From: Gracilaria gracilis
Taxonomy: Eukaryota > Rhodophyta > Florideophyceae > Gracilariales > Gracilariaceae
NCBI GenBank assembly: GCA_030374805.1
Contig: JARGSG010000075.1
Location: 62,001-126,000 of the forward strand
Direction: 5' to 3'
Length of the DNA: 64,000 bases
Numbering within the stretch: the stretch's first letter is position 1; each line of letters begins with the position of its first letter. This document shows positions 19,739 to 30,886 of the stretch, one piece after another. Position numbers and translations under genes: made by a program. The notes beneath the pieces were generated by a model. It was not told where the DNA came from. It did not search any database and saw nothing but the letters and a program-made list of their open reading frames with translations.

Positions 19739-19804
19739 TCGCCTTGCGGGAGGCCGACGCATGCCATAACGCTTCGAGACTACCTCGAGATTGGATCTCG
19801 CCGC
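19739..19804 (-). repeat. dispersed repeat, copy 2 (inverted)
   Basis: Reverse complement of the repeat at 15479-15553. Both ends of the unit are conserved (CTCGCCTTGCGGGAGGCCG and CTCGAGATTGGATCTCGCCG). Confidence 0.8.
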
Positions 19805-20187
19805 AAAAAAACCCACAGGGCGCCGCTGGGAAATGCGGGAAAAGGAACATTATGAACATTTAATATAAATTTGGAGCGTAACATGAATGACTTTATTCCG
19901 GCCCGTGACTGCATTGTAGGACAAATTTCAGGCCAGGCGTCACCCAGTATTGTATTTCTTTATTCTCTGTCAGTGGCAGACCTTGCGCAGGCGATTATGT
20001 TGAAGATGTTGGGGAAAAATGAACATTTCCCACAACATCTCGAAAATGGATTGCCTATATCTTTTACAAACGTCTACCCAAAGTAAACGATTCTGCGTAC
20101 TCTATTACAGGAAGGAGAACTGTACTGGAGTACGGAAGTATTATTTTCTGTAACACATTCGTTCAACAAAAGAACCCGCTTACAAAA

Positions 20188-20222
20188 AGCGCTATATAGC
20201 GACATGTTCGCTATATAGCGCT
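20188..20222. repeat. 15-bp perfect hairpin
   Basis: AGCGCTATATAGCGA (20188-20202) pairs with TCGCTATATAGCGCT (20208-20222) around the loop CATGT. The pairing extends outward about five more bases with one mismatch. Confidence 0.85.
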
Positions 20223-20357
20223 CTTTGGAGTGGAGTACTTTTCAGGATTAGAATCGTATTCCATAATACACAGACTGTATACTATTCTAGGGCTACAAAA
20301 CTACTGTAGTACCCATGTCTGATCAAAATTGACCGACTTCAAGACGACATTAAGGTC

Positions 20358-20390
20358 GACTTCTTTTTCGTCAATGACGAAAAAGAAGTC
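20358..20390. repeat. 15-bp perfect hairpin with 3-nt loop
   Basis: GACTTCTTTTTCGTC (20358-20372) pairs with GACGAAAAAGAAGTC (20376-20390) around AAT. The loop is very tight for a 15-bp stem. Confidence 0.85.
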
Positions 20391-20879
20391 TTTGCTATGC
20401 GAAAATGTCGCAACTTTGTGCAGAAGATCATGTGCAACTGGCGGGCAATAACTGATTACAGTTTTACTTAGCAAAGCACTGTAAGTTGTAAAATGTAAGT
20501 TGTAAAATTAGTTACGTATTTTATGACGTCATGGTGACACCGTTTATTTCAGAAAAGTGAGAAAATTGTGCATTTCCCGCGTCTCCCAGCAATTACAGTA
20601 AGAGTCAAAAGTTACTTAAGCGGACGACAAGCGAGATCGAAGTAAAGTCCGGCTAGTGCCTTCCTCTCACAGACTAAATGACTTCCAACCATTAAAATAA
20701 GTAGTCAAAATTATGCCCCTGACTAGAACACAAAGATGTTTTTTTTCTTATATTTCAAAAGACTTCTTTCATTTCCATATTTTTTCCAAACATATTTCTA
20801 ATAAAATTCCACAACCTAAGAACTGATTAGAAACCTCATTTGCTTATCAAGGAGCAATGCGACCATTTCTTACGAGAAG

Positions 20880-21141
20880 CCAGCTTTTCGAAGCTCTGAT
20901 ATTTGTATAAAACGTTTGCCAAACAATAGTGAACTCTTACATTGCAAAAGACATCGATAAGTTACCATACATATTTACAATATTCATTGCAATTTTTAAT
21001 GCGCAAATGTAGGTTACTATCCTGGTACTGACATCTTCATTTCCGTCTTTTATCGAACTACATTAGTTACCAGCGCGAAGAAGTAGGCTTTTTATTTTCT
21101 CTGCGATTGGTAGTGCTGGTGTATGGAATAGTTCTAATGGT
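20880..21141 (-). repeat. right inverted-repeat arm
   Basis: Reverse-complement homologue of 15764-16030. It bounds the 5.4-kb segment on the right. Confidence 0.7.
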
Positions 21142-21293
21142 TCAAGACTCCCTGGAGGTCCCTGGTCGGTCGGTGCCCCTGGATAGCGTTGCTCCGCGTG
21201 GGACACAACCTTCCAGGACACTGGATCGAAAACTTCTCACCCTTGCTTGGCTCCCCACGGGAAACTCTCCACTTGGGTAAGCAACGACTCCAG

Positions 21294-22469
21294 TTACTCC
21301 ATAGAGTAGTCCGTACCTGCCACAGTGGTTTCGAGTCCGAACTGTCGGATGTCGCGAATGAACCTTGGGGGAATGAAAAACATACGGCCAGGAGGTTGCA
21401 CCCCGTCACGGTAAATCTCGGCTTCGCGAGAAAGGCAATGCCAGCCAATACCGTCACGGGCAGTCTGCAGAGCCAGGATGGCCACCAACACGGCCCACTC
21501 CGCGAGGGCAATCGACCAAATGAGGTAATACCGATTGCAGTTACGGGTGATATGGCTCCCGAAGTAGGCCAACACCGGTGGAGTTGGGACGCTAAGCGAC
21601 ATCGGAACCGCATAGGCATTCCACCACTCGGGTCGAGCCACATGCCAAGAGGTCATTCTCTTATTAGGTTGAGAGAAGAACTCCACATTGTGGGACCAAT
21701 GCATGACGCGGTTGAAGCTGGACCGGATGCGGACGCGGGCCTCCGTGGCGGAATCCACGCCCCACCTACGACGACTAGCCCAATGGATGGCATTGTAGGG
21801 CCTATCGAAGCACACCCAATGTGGAGAAGCCGCAAGGTACTGCTGCGGGAGAGAGTCATACTGACAAATCTTCACAAACAGACGTCGGTAATAGTAGAGC
21901 TCCGGTTCAATACGAACGTACGGCAGATCGCTGGGATAAAGCGGGGGAATAAAATAACTCATTGGTGTGTGCCGCTGGCGACTTTCATAGCACTCCAGCC
22001 GACCCTGACGAGGTCGAGATTCTTTATCCCGACGGTGGAGCGTCTGCGTTACTGAGCGGAGACGCTCACAATCCCAACGAAACAAACCAAGTACGTATCC
22101 AGAGTCGGACATCGCAAGACGCCAGGAAGCGAGTTGTTCCCCGGCGCCACTGGCCAGTACCGGCGGTACAACTTCGCTTGCGAAACCATTTTTGGATCAA
22201 TCCCGAAGGTTCCATGTTGGGAAACGTTCCAATCGGCCGTGGTCAACGCTTCCAAACCATAACAGGAAATCCCACGAGGAATCTCGGGCTCCGGACCATA
22301 CGGGTCCTGGATCCCCTCATGAATCTCTTGAGGTTGATGCGAAGAAGATTCAACCGGCGGGCTCCGAGAACCTGTTTGGATCCGGGTATGATACAACGTA
22401 GCACCGCGCGAACCAGACTTTGGAATCCCCCGCTTCCACGACCGCGCGAAGGACCGGCACCCGACATGG
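21294..22469 (-). pseudogene. degenerate gag-like coding region
   Basis: On the minus strand a start MSGAGPSRGRGSGG (ATG complement ending at 22469) is followed by frame-shifted but protein-like sequence. One part has PPVESSSHQPQEIHEGIQDP, another ADWNVSQHGTFGIDPKMV. A 272-codon frame then carries a Tyr/Trp-rich stretch (YYYRRLFVKICQYDSLPQQY, EWWNAYAVPMSLSVP). Composition and the glycine/arginine start suggest a retroelement gag, but no defining motif was seen. A long plus-strand ORF over the same bases is judged a shadow, because its composition is less natural. Confidence 0.3.
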
Positions 22470-23341
22470 TGTGATGATTACCGCGTGTGAGTGGTTGAGA
22501 CGCCGGGCACGCAACCGCAGGGGTGAACCGAATTGGCTTTTTATCCACAATGGGTGACTCGCCAGAGCTGATGCTCAAAACCTCCACCCGTTCGGGGCTC
22601 CATGCTGGTTCAAGCATTAAGGTATCGGGGTTGGTCGTCGAGGGCGCGCCGTCGAGGGCGCGACGTCGAGGGCGCGCCGTCCCTTGGGGTTACCTCTTCC
22701 GGCTGACCAACATGGCAAACCGAGAAGTGTCGCGTACCGCTACGGGTGCGAGCCCGCACGCTGGTACCAGGGCTACCCATGTGGTTCAGAAAAGGAACGG
22801 GGGTCCCCACAAATGGGTTTAACCTTGCCGGTCGGGCTAGAAGCCACGACGGCGCGAGCCAGCACAAACAAACCGCAAGAGGTACGAAGGTAACCAGGAA
22901 GGGTAACGGTGAAACAACCTCGAAGGAGTTAGCGGCTGCACCTCAAGGGGACGGAGACGGAACCTCAAATGAACAACGAGACAAGCCCCAACCAAGGGAG
23001 CGCCAAAATCCTTCACCGTACCTCAATGGGTGTGCCGACGCAGGAAAGGCGATCGAAGCCCTGAATCCGTAAAGATGTACGCCAATGCTGGCTGGTGGTC
23101 GAACCTCGAAGGTACACAACGGGCGCGCGTCGCGCCTAAAGCCACGAATGGGAAAGAGGAAGCCGCTGTCAGTGGTGACCCAAACGGTAAACTGGCACGC
23201 TCCGTATCGCAGCGCGGGCGCAACGCACGGCGTGAAATCGCACGAGGGCAGCGATGGTGACCAAAATGGTACGACGATGCATCCAACTTGATGAGGGGAT
23301 CTAGAAGCCACGAAGGCGTGGCTCAAGGCAGGAAGGGGGTC
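22470..23341. other. retroelement internal sequence with purine tract
   Basis: Low-complexity sequence with recurring GAAGCCACGA, CCTCGAAGG and AAAGG-type strings. A 14-bp tandem repeat lies at 22637-22678. A purine-rich tract (AAGGCAGGAAGGGGGT, 23325-23340) immediately precedes the LTR start at 23342, which would suit the polypurine tract of a plus-strand element. This conflicts with the minus-strand gag-like frame, so orientation is unresolved. Confidence 0.4.
22637..22678. repeat. 14-bp tandem repeat, three units
   Basis: GTCGAGGGCGCGCC at 22637-22650, one-base variant GTCGAGGGCGCGAC at 22651-22664, and GTCGAGGGCGCGCC at 22665-22678. Confidence 0.9.
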
Positions 23342-23854
23342 TGTAGTACAATGAGACCGCAATTGGTTGGTGCCACGTGTGTCTACTTGTGCGCCTTGCC
23401 GGCTGTACTGCACCCAATTGGTATTCTGTATTTTATAATCTCGAGTTTCTAATTTATAATTTAGTTTAGCTTAAAATTGCTGGCCCATGACAGTAGGTCA
23501 TGGTTGCAGCCGATGACGTCATGCCCGCATGGGAGATCGGCGTTGGTGCACTTTGTATATATTGTGGTGCACCTCGCCTTCCTCGTCGGGTATTGTAAAG
23601 TCAGGCACCACTAGGGCAGTAACTATACCATCTTGGTCACTTGCTACTCTATTACTATTCAGGTTTTACCGCGCTTCTACTTCTACTACCATACACCTAC
23701 ACGGTCTAGACTAGTTGCCCCGCCGTTTGCCCCTGCGGGTTTCAGGTGTCCTATTACCATATTGGTTGTGTGTTTTCCCCCTTTAGGTTGAGCCCTCGCG
23801 CGCTCCCTCTACCAGGCGGACCCCACACCTTATCGCTATTTGTACGACACTCTG
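23342..23854 (+). repeat. LTR of family F
   Basis: 513 bp bounded by TGTAGTACAA (23342-23351) and TTGTACGACA (23845-23854), an almost perfect terminal inverted repeat. It holds a TGACGTCA site (near 23515), a TATATA stretch near 23556, and two flanking GGTGCAC motifs. An inverted homologue lies at 18324-18833. The flanking 5-mers differ, so it is not a simple solo LTR with target-site duplication. Confidence 0.65.
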
Positions 23855-24057
23855 TAACATCATCGAACCAAGTCAGCATTCTTCGACCACCAAGTTCAAT
23901 GCGGCCATAGAATTTCCTTAAATTGTCGATTTGGGGGTTACTTGGGGGGATAGGTGCGTTATTGTTCGACATGATGTTTATTCTTCGAGTAGAAGCTCAT
24001 ATGATGAGAGTCTGACTCTCGACCAATTGATTCTCAGTGTCATCTGTTTTCTTTATA

Positions 24058-24684
24058 GTGAACGAGGTAATAGAGACGACTGCTGCGAATGTGGTGGTCA
24101 AGAACCTTCTCAATGTGGTTGTCGGAAACCGTGACGACCTTTTCCGCTTTCAGAGAAGTTACATCTTTGTGCTCGTTTTCAGTACTTGTAGGTTGCACAA
24201 ATGGTTTCAACAATGATACATGAAAGGTATGATGAATTCGTTCCAGCTCCTTCTGTAGTTCTACTCTTATGATCGACCGTCGGCAAGGATCTTACGTACC
24301 GTGTTTGGTCCTATGTAATTTGAGGATAGTTTCTTCAAACGTTCTTCTTTCAAATTCAAGTTCTTGGTTGAAAGAATAACTTTATCACCAACCTTGAATA
24401 GTTGTTCCTTTCGTTTCATATTGATATCGGCAACCATTTTCAAATTAGTGGCTTCAATCGATGACTTTGCGACTTCAGTTGCATATTTAATGTTGTCAAT
24501 GAATTTGGCTGTAGCATCATTACTTATTTCGATTTCATCATGGTGAAGAAAACAAGAAATCGTAACTGGATGATGACCATATTCTAAGAAAAAAGGTTGT
24601 TTCCTTTGGGGCTCCATTAATATAATTGTTATATGCAAACTCTAGACCAAGGAGATAAATATCCCAATCTCTTTGTGTAAAACT
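24058..24684 (-). pseudogene. Gypsy pol 3' end: integrase C-terminus and chromodomain
   Basis: Minus-strand frames give, in order, TQRDWDIYLLGLEFAYNNYI and FFLEYGHHP (integrase end), VGDKVILSTKNLNLK with LSSNYIGP (GPY/F-like module), then ERIHHTFHVSLLKPF and a chromodomain start (IEKVLDHHIRSSRLYYLVHY). At least two frameshifts interrupt it, one near AACCTTTTTT (about 24597). This is a chromovirus-type Gypsy remnant. Its 5' side ends abruptly at 24684/24685, where the LTR of element A begins, so A appears to have inserted into it. Confidence 0.75.
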
Positions 24685-25503
24685 TGTAGTGCAATTCCCG
24701 CAAGCGAGAAAACACCAGAAGACGTCCGTATCTTCCTGTCACGAGGCAAAACCAGCAGTAGAGCCCTTCTAGGGATGACACGACTAAGTCGGGTGTAAGA
24801 CCGAGGTCAACCCTTCACGACCAGCGTAGGAAGGTGAGAAAAGAAGGTACTCCTCGTGAGCTGCGTGTGTGCGTTATCCTCCAAGGAGGCGAGGGGTCCA
24901 CAGTGTGGCGAGTGCGACGCGGTGTCAGCACAGGCCACGGGTCGCGGGAGGCAACCCAAAAATAAAGGGGAAAAGACAGTGGAGTCACGAGAATGACCAA
25001 AGGAAACGGCAGAGCCGGAGGACACCTTATACAAGGGCAAACACGACAATAGTTGGTAAGTACTCTCAGCAATGGGTTCTTTTAGGTGACGCAGGGGGAT
25101 AGACAGCCCGCTAGCAACGGCGTATCCCTCCGGGGAGGAGTAGAGTACGGACGAAGGCGAAGAAGTCTAGAGCCAACCCTGGTTCTGGAGATTTACTGAA
25201 TGGCAGGTCCTTGGTGCCCTGGCACTATATAGTGTGTAGAAACCTCCCTAAATTATGCTAATAATATCTAATAAATACCTAAAATAACAGCAATGCTGTG
25301 CCAACCGTCCCTTGCAACCGTGCCACACGTGTACCCATCACACCCGTGATGAGGCTGGAGTCCGCGCCCACGTGTCCACAATGCACAAAGTGCACCGAGT
25401 AATATTGTTTCAGCACCCGCATGCTGCGGTAGTATGTGCTTCGCCATGCTGCACGAAAAACGACCAAGTCGGTGAAACAGCCCCCAAGAGGTGTTGCACT
25501 ACA
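24685..25503 (-). repeat. 3' LTR of element A
   Basis: 819 bp with perfect 10-bp terminal inverted repeats, TGTAGTGCAA (24685-24694) and TTGCACTACA (25494-25503). It is homologous but clearly diverged from the LTRs at 44429-45244 and 58191-59005. A TATA-like CACTATATAGTG lies near 25222-25233. Confidence 0.85.
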
Positions 25504-28500
25504 TCTCCTCCTCCTAGGCGCAAGCACGTCCTGCGAAGATCGAACGCAGCGCCGAGCCAACCTCGTGAAGTTAAACCACCCAAATTCATGGGAGCGTTTC
25601 TCCTTTGCGGCGATACGCGCACAATTACGGTGCGCAGCGGGCGACACCTTTAACAACCGTCCAGCCCCACCATCGTCATCCCTTACCACCACCAGGTGCC
25701 TTCCCTGCTTGGCAGATTCGAAACCCTACTCATGGGATGACAAGTACCAGTCCAAGAGGCTTCGATGTGGCGGGTGTCAGATTCCTGACATTATTGTGGT
25801 ATAGTGCACAAAAAGGGAGAGAGTCCGAAGCGGTCTTGAGACGGGAGCGGCGGTAGAGTACAGTCGTGTGACTGTAATGGGTCCGGACGGTTAGGGAAGG
25901 CGGAAACAGCGGGCGTTCGAAGGGAGAGTGGACGGTCGGTATCACCAAGCGAGTACAGGTGCGCGCAAAAGGGTACGAACGGTCTGAGAAACCTTAGTAA
26001 AATATACCGTGCGGTCTATCGTAAGTGCAAACTAACGAAGAAGATGTTCGGCAGAAGATGCTTGTCGTTTACGATGGGGGCCTCGGGAGATCCGAGTTAC
26101 AACTAAATATCGGGTCTAGGCCCCGTACTGACTACTGTACGATCGGTCTAATTTGCATTTTCACTATCCAGACTGCCCACGTGTCCAACTTGTGCGCTGT
26201 GCCAACCCGTCCGGCACTCGGTCACCAAATCGTACACTTGGCGGTGCCACTGCACCGGCCCGCGGTGCACTACCCCTTTGTACGTGAACGGCCAATCGTA
26301 TACACAACGCACCAATTCGGGCCCACTATACTACAGATCCCTTTCCTAGACTTGCGCTCTGCCCTCGGAGCGCCGCGTAGCGTTTCTAAGTGGCTACGCT
26401 TACGTCCGTCTGGTCGAGAGGGCGCCATATCATCCGTTCGGAAAATTTGCCCGGAAAGGGCGGGGCGAAGCCATGCCAAAATTTTCTGAGCGGGAGCGAC
26501 AAAAGGAGCTTTTGTACGTGTGGTGGAGTCCAAACCGAGCGGAACGATACGCGATGGTACGCGAACGGCAGATCGAAGACGCATTACACGTCACCCGGTG
26601 TGTACGCGACGACGTATAACTGTGCAGACCACAGGTGCCCGTTTGAGCGCTGTCGATATCCCTGACATGTGATACGCATTAGTTCAATCGTTCGCCATAC
26701 GAAGCGTAAGGAGCGGAGCTTATAAGTTGTGGGCTCGGCCGACAGCGCAGTGTCCGCGTGGTGCTACCCGTTCAGGAATACGTGCCAAGCGCGTACCGAG
26801 TCCGCACGGTGAACAGGACGCCGCAGTGCCCGTTCGGAAATTTTGCCCTGAAATGGCGGGGCGAAGCCATGCCAAAAATTTCCCAAGCGGCCGGCAGAGG
26901 ACACTGTACGAGTAGTGGGTGCTTACAGGGATCCGAGCGGACGACATAAGGCACGAAGTGGCCGTGGTGCCCAACGACGCCTACCTTCGGGAACGCCCGT
27001 GGTCGCGGTGTCAGCGTAGTCCGATACGATTCGACGCCATCCACGTCCCATCGGAGCACTTTGAAGCACTCCCGGGCTCGATCGGATTCGGTTGAGCCCT
27101 GAAAGTCCGCCAAAGGCTTAGTAATGATCCATTTGGTGGACACTGAGGTCATTCGGGCCTACGGTGTCCGTTTCGGAAAATTGCCCACCAGGGGCGGGGC
27201 AAAGCAATGGCCAAATTTTCAATGCAGAGGAACGAAACGGCGTAACCATGGCAGCAGAAAAATGACAAACCGAACAGATCAGCGCCCAGCAGGTGCACGC
27301 AGTGGCATCGGCATGAAACTCAGTGCGTTGAACGACTGAGGCTGCTTCGTGCATGACTGCGCCGAACGTGTGCGTTTCCGATAGTCGAAGCGCCGTACGT
27401 AAAGGTAAGATTTGAGACATCCGGCCGGGAATGGTGCCCATCACGGGCGGGGCGAAGCTACCCCCAGTTCTCCAAGAGTATGATAAGTGACGATGTACGA
27501 ATGGTCTCCGATCACGGTGACGAATTGTGCGTTGTGTTGGGGACGACAGAGCATTGCAAGCCGTTGATTCAGCCTTACGTAAATACAAAGCCGTGGGGGA
27601 GCGAACGAAGGGCCACTCCCTTGTCCACAATGGCTGCATTTCCACAAGGGCATTGCTCCGAACGTGGGAGCGCGACCGGAGGGCCGACATCCCTCTCCGT
27701 GTACTATGGCCAGCGTAGGATGCCGTAGTCCAATCTTTCTAGAAACTCCAATCGCACAGGCCAGCGGTGGTGCACACTGGCATGTCCGGGACGGTCAAGC
27801 TCGGAAAACTGCGACGATGGTCGCAGGCTGCGATTGTTCCGTGCGGTTTGTATCATACCACTGAGCCACAAAGCGGTGCCTTAGCGACTGTAAATACATA
27901 TTCCAGGCGGTCCATGACTGATTAGGTGATGCAAACCACATGGTGACAGTCACACTGGAGCGTCGCAGACAATCCGTACAGAAACTCTCACAAGTGCCAA
28001 AAGACGCATCCAGCAATCATACGCAGCGGACGGGCTCAAAAAATCACGAATTAATCGTGCCAAAAGTGCATGCGCCCCGCGCATGAGTCGGTAACCGATT
28101 CGGTACACAGTATTGCGTGTAGAGACGCGCGCGTGCAAGCCAAAAAATCTTAAGTATTTTGACCATGCGGTGAGTCCAAATCGGGCATTTTGAGCGCCTG
28201 AAACGCCACCGTTTCGGAGCTAGCGGCCAAAACATGAATCGCGGTTTTTGATACCGTACGGGCAGGCAATTTCCGCAACGGATTTTTTTATTCGCCTTGC
28301 GAGTAACCGCGCCGCGCCGCGCCGCGCCGCTCGGCCGCAAGTGTGCCGCGCAAGAGCGCATGCCATTCCGTTTGGTCACAGCACACTGATGACGTGGCGG
28401 GGTACGTTTGGCATTACGAAGTGGTGTTCCCGTTACGGAGTGATGTCTCATCGCCACGCAGTCCACGAACGGTTCGAAACCCATCCGTGCGGAAGGCAGA

Positions 28501-28779
28501 GGGGCAGAACTCTGTCTCTGCTCGCCATCGATGCTATGGCCGTTCGGAGTTTCCAGCCAGTAGACAGTAAAAGAATGGAAGGGTTGTTCTCGAAAACGCA
28601 ACTCCATGAATACAGAAGTCAGAAAGTAGAATCCAGATAGTGTAAGTAGCTCATGCGGTACCAGTACCTACGTGCGGAGACTGGGCACCGCCTACATTTC
28701 CTCCGGCTCCTAAAGGTGTGGCAGATACCGCACGGTTTCTGTGACGCCAGTGGCAGGCAATAGAATGTTGTGGGATGTG
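25504..28779 (-). other. 3' region of element A, non-coding, motif-rich
   Basis: No credible protein. It begins next to the LTR with a polypurine tract on the minus strand. It contains about fifteen CCGNNCGG octamers, four copies of a ~60-bp motif with core GGGCGGGGCGAAGC (starting 26434, 26830, 27168, 27421), and a CCGCG microsatellite near 28307-28330. Its length is large for a Gypsy 3' region and its role is unknown. Confidence 0.6.
26434..27476. repeat. four spaced copies of a ~60-bp motif
   Basis: Copies lie at 26434-26493, 26830-26890, 27168-27230 and 27421-27476 (the last is diverged). Each begins with a CCG-N2/3-CGG palindrome and contains GGGCGGGGCGAAGC or a close variant (the second has GGCGGGGCGAAGC). 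In the first three this core is bracketed by AAAATTT-type arms that can pair. Spacing shrinks from 396 to 338 to 253 bp. Similarity extends beyond the 60 bp in the first two copies. Confidence 0.7.
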
Positions 28780-29202
28780 TCAGGGCAGTTCGAAGGTGTC
28801 CTGATCCGCACGGTAACCATACCAACGTACACGGTATTCCTGTCCGTTTGGAGTGTCGCGATGGTCGACGACGCGCTCTACCACGCTTGGAACTGTTCCA
28901 GGCGGTGGGGTAGGTTCGTCGACGGGTTCGTCCCCATACGGTTTTTCAGGGTCGGTAGCTACTGTACCGCGTGTCCGCTCGGAAGTAACCGGTGTGGTTG
29001 TTGGCCGCGCGGTAGGAGCTTTTGTCACTCTGTCAATACTGACGGTGTTATGAATACCGTCTTGGTTCAGAATGACAGTAGCGTCCGTTGCGGATACAAC
29101 CTTAAACGGGCCAACCGTCTTTGGTAAAAGCTTCCGATACGTACGTTCCTGATCCGTAAGGTCCTGCTCCATGTTCTTGTAGTCTAGTGGGTCAATGAAC
29201 AC
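28780..29202 (-). pseudogene. element A chromodomain region
   Basis: A 140-codon frame that starts with DYKNMEQDLTDQERTYRKLL and KTVGPFKVVSATDATVILNQ (post-integrase barrel module). It then has a proline-rich linker and ends with a chromodomain core (VERVVDHRDTPNGQEYRVRW, YGYRADQDTFELP). Such C-terminal chromodomains direct chromovirus integrases to chromatin. The frame is separated from the integrase by stops between 29203 and 29530. Confidence 0.7.
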
Positions 29203-30862
29203 TTCTTCACCTGTGGTAAAGCTCGGCGTGTACCGTACGGACTTGTCAAGTTTTTTTTATAGCGCTGTTGGGCGCGGGTCAACTTTGTCCGAGCGGTCTG
29301 CAGTGTGGACTGTAGGAGCTTGAGCGTGTAGCGTTTTAACCGAGCGGCAGCGGGCTGTATAGGTGTCGTGGGTCCAGTGACGTACTGGGCTCATCGAGCA
29401 GAACGCTCGGTGGCTTGCGCGTTAGCGCAACATCGAACGGTGCGGTACTGAGAGATCGATGGATCTGTAGGTTGTAGCCATACGTAATTGCTTGAACATA
29501 TGCGTGCCAAGTGTTCTGGTGATCCGCTACTTATTGGCCTAACCTCTCCACGAGTGTTTTGTTGAACCGTTCGGTCTGACCATTCGTTTGCGGATGGTAC
29601 GCGGTTGTCAGTACGTGTTTGGTTCCCAACGCGGTGCACACAGTCTCGAAGAACTTAGAGACAAATTGAGTTCCGTTATCGGTTAGCAAGTAGTTTGGTA
29701 TTCCGTACGGATAAACCCAGTTCTCCAGGAAGGCCTTCGCCACTACAGGAGTTGTGGTTGATCGCATAGGTATAGAGCGAGCTATCTTGCTAAACCGATC
29801 GGTAATAACCAGTATGTACTGGTAACCGTTTACGGACTTCGTGAATGGACCGACGATGTCCATCGCGACGAATTCCAGAGGGCCGGCGGTGGGGAACAAC
29901 TTCAACAGCTTCTGCGACTTGAAGTGTGTTCCCTTCGTCGCCGGACATGTGCGACAATGCCGTACGGACTGGAATACGTCACTGGCCATATGCGGCCAGT
30001 AAAAGTCTCGACGGAGACTCTCATACATCCGAGTGGAGCCCGGATGGCCAACCAGACGGGGATAATATGCCAAGTAGAGGACGCGTGCCTGCAGTGATGC
30101 AGGTACGACCTTCTGGATGCCACCGTCCAGCGGGGCTTCGCGTACTATGAGTCCGTTTCGGTCAATGTCGAACAGGGTGACACCGTTGCAGATGTCTTTC
30201 CGTACGGACTCGCAGAAAGGATCATCTGCTTGAGCTCGCACCAGCTCTTCGACCGTGACCGAAACGATATTGGTTTCCTCCGAAGTGATGGCAAGCACCT
30301 CGAGGATGCCAGCAGATTTCCGTTCGGACGTTGGCCAGTCGACGCAAACGTCACTGTACTCATCACCGTCAACGGTAATGTTGGTGATGAGGTATCCATC
30401 GTCCGTACGGTCATTCACTAGCGAGCACGGGACCTCTTCGTCCAATGGGGCATCGTCTTCGCCATCCGTCCGGATCCGAGAAAGGGCATCAGCCGCTTGG
30501 TGCTGGATACCCGTACGGTGGACGACATCGAAGTCATACTCTATTAGATGCAACGGCCACCTCGCCAGTCGTCCTGAAGCGTCCGCAAGGTTCAGTATCC
30601 ACCTCAAAGAGTGGTGATCCGTTCGGACTGGGAACCTCTGACCTTCCAGGTACGGATGGAGGTGCAGTATGGCCCAGACGACCGAAAGGCATTCCCGGTC
30701 GGTAGTTGAGTGTTGCCGTTCGGTCTTGGATAGAGAGCGGCTCCAGTAACCGATCGGTAGCAAACCTCCGTCTGGCTGTTTCTGTAACAGGGTGCATCCT
30801 ACCTGTCGGTCAAATGCGTCCGTATCCAGAACGTACGGGTACCCTTGACGGGGAATGGCCAA
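29203..30862 (-). pseudogene. element A RNase H and integrase
   Basis: A 443-codon frame (29531-30862) contains RNase H (VLDTDAFDRQVG, TTDRECLSVVWA, RTDHHSLRW, QAADALSR). It then has the integrase HHCC finger (HPGSTRMYESLRRDFYWPH and CRTCPATKG) and a complete DD-E core: VAMDIVGPF, LLTDNGTQFVS and HPQTNGQTERFN. The integrase C-terminal part continues in broken frame below 29531 (NTWHAYVQAITYGYN). A frameshift at a run of seven G (near 30867) separates it from RT. The catalytic residues are all present, unlike in the other elements here. Confidence 0.85.
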
Positions 30863-30886
30863 AATGGGGGGGCGTATCAGTCTCTG

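Larger units (their letters stand above)
18834..20879. other. AT-rich repeat-derived region
   Basis: No supported gene. A 67-codon frame from ATG 19883 has no features. Contents worth listing separately are the dispersed repeat at 19739-19804, the hairpins at 20188-20222 and 20358-20390, and a doubled TGTAAGTTGTAAAA near 20480-20507. Confidence 0.55.
15764..21141. mobile_element. 5.4-kb segment bounded by long inverted repeats
   Basis: About 260 bp at the left end (15764 to ~16030) are homologous to the reverse complement of ~20880-21141. Shared blocks include ACTATTCC near the ends, CGCAGAGAAAATAAAAAGCC, TAACTAATGTAGT, GGATAGTAACCTA, AATTGCAATGAATATTGTAA and GGTAACTTATCGATG. The arms have diverged by roughly a fifth. 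No transposase was recognised inside. The interior has hairpins, a nonsense-broken ORF, a small membrane ORF and an LTR copy. It is best read as an old non-autonomous TIR or foldback element, or as two inverted copies of one repeat. Confidence 0.55.

Noticed and set aside
21189-22055. 288-codon plus-strand ORF
   Set aside because: The overlapping minus-strand frame has more natural composition and joins upstream protein-like sequence; neither has a defining motif.
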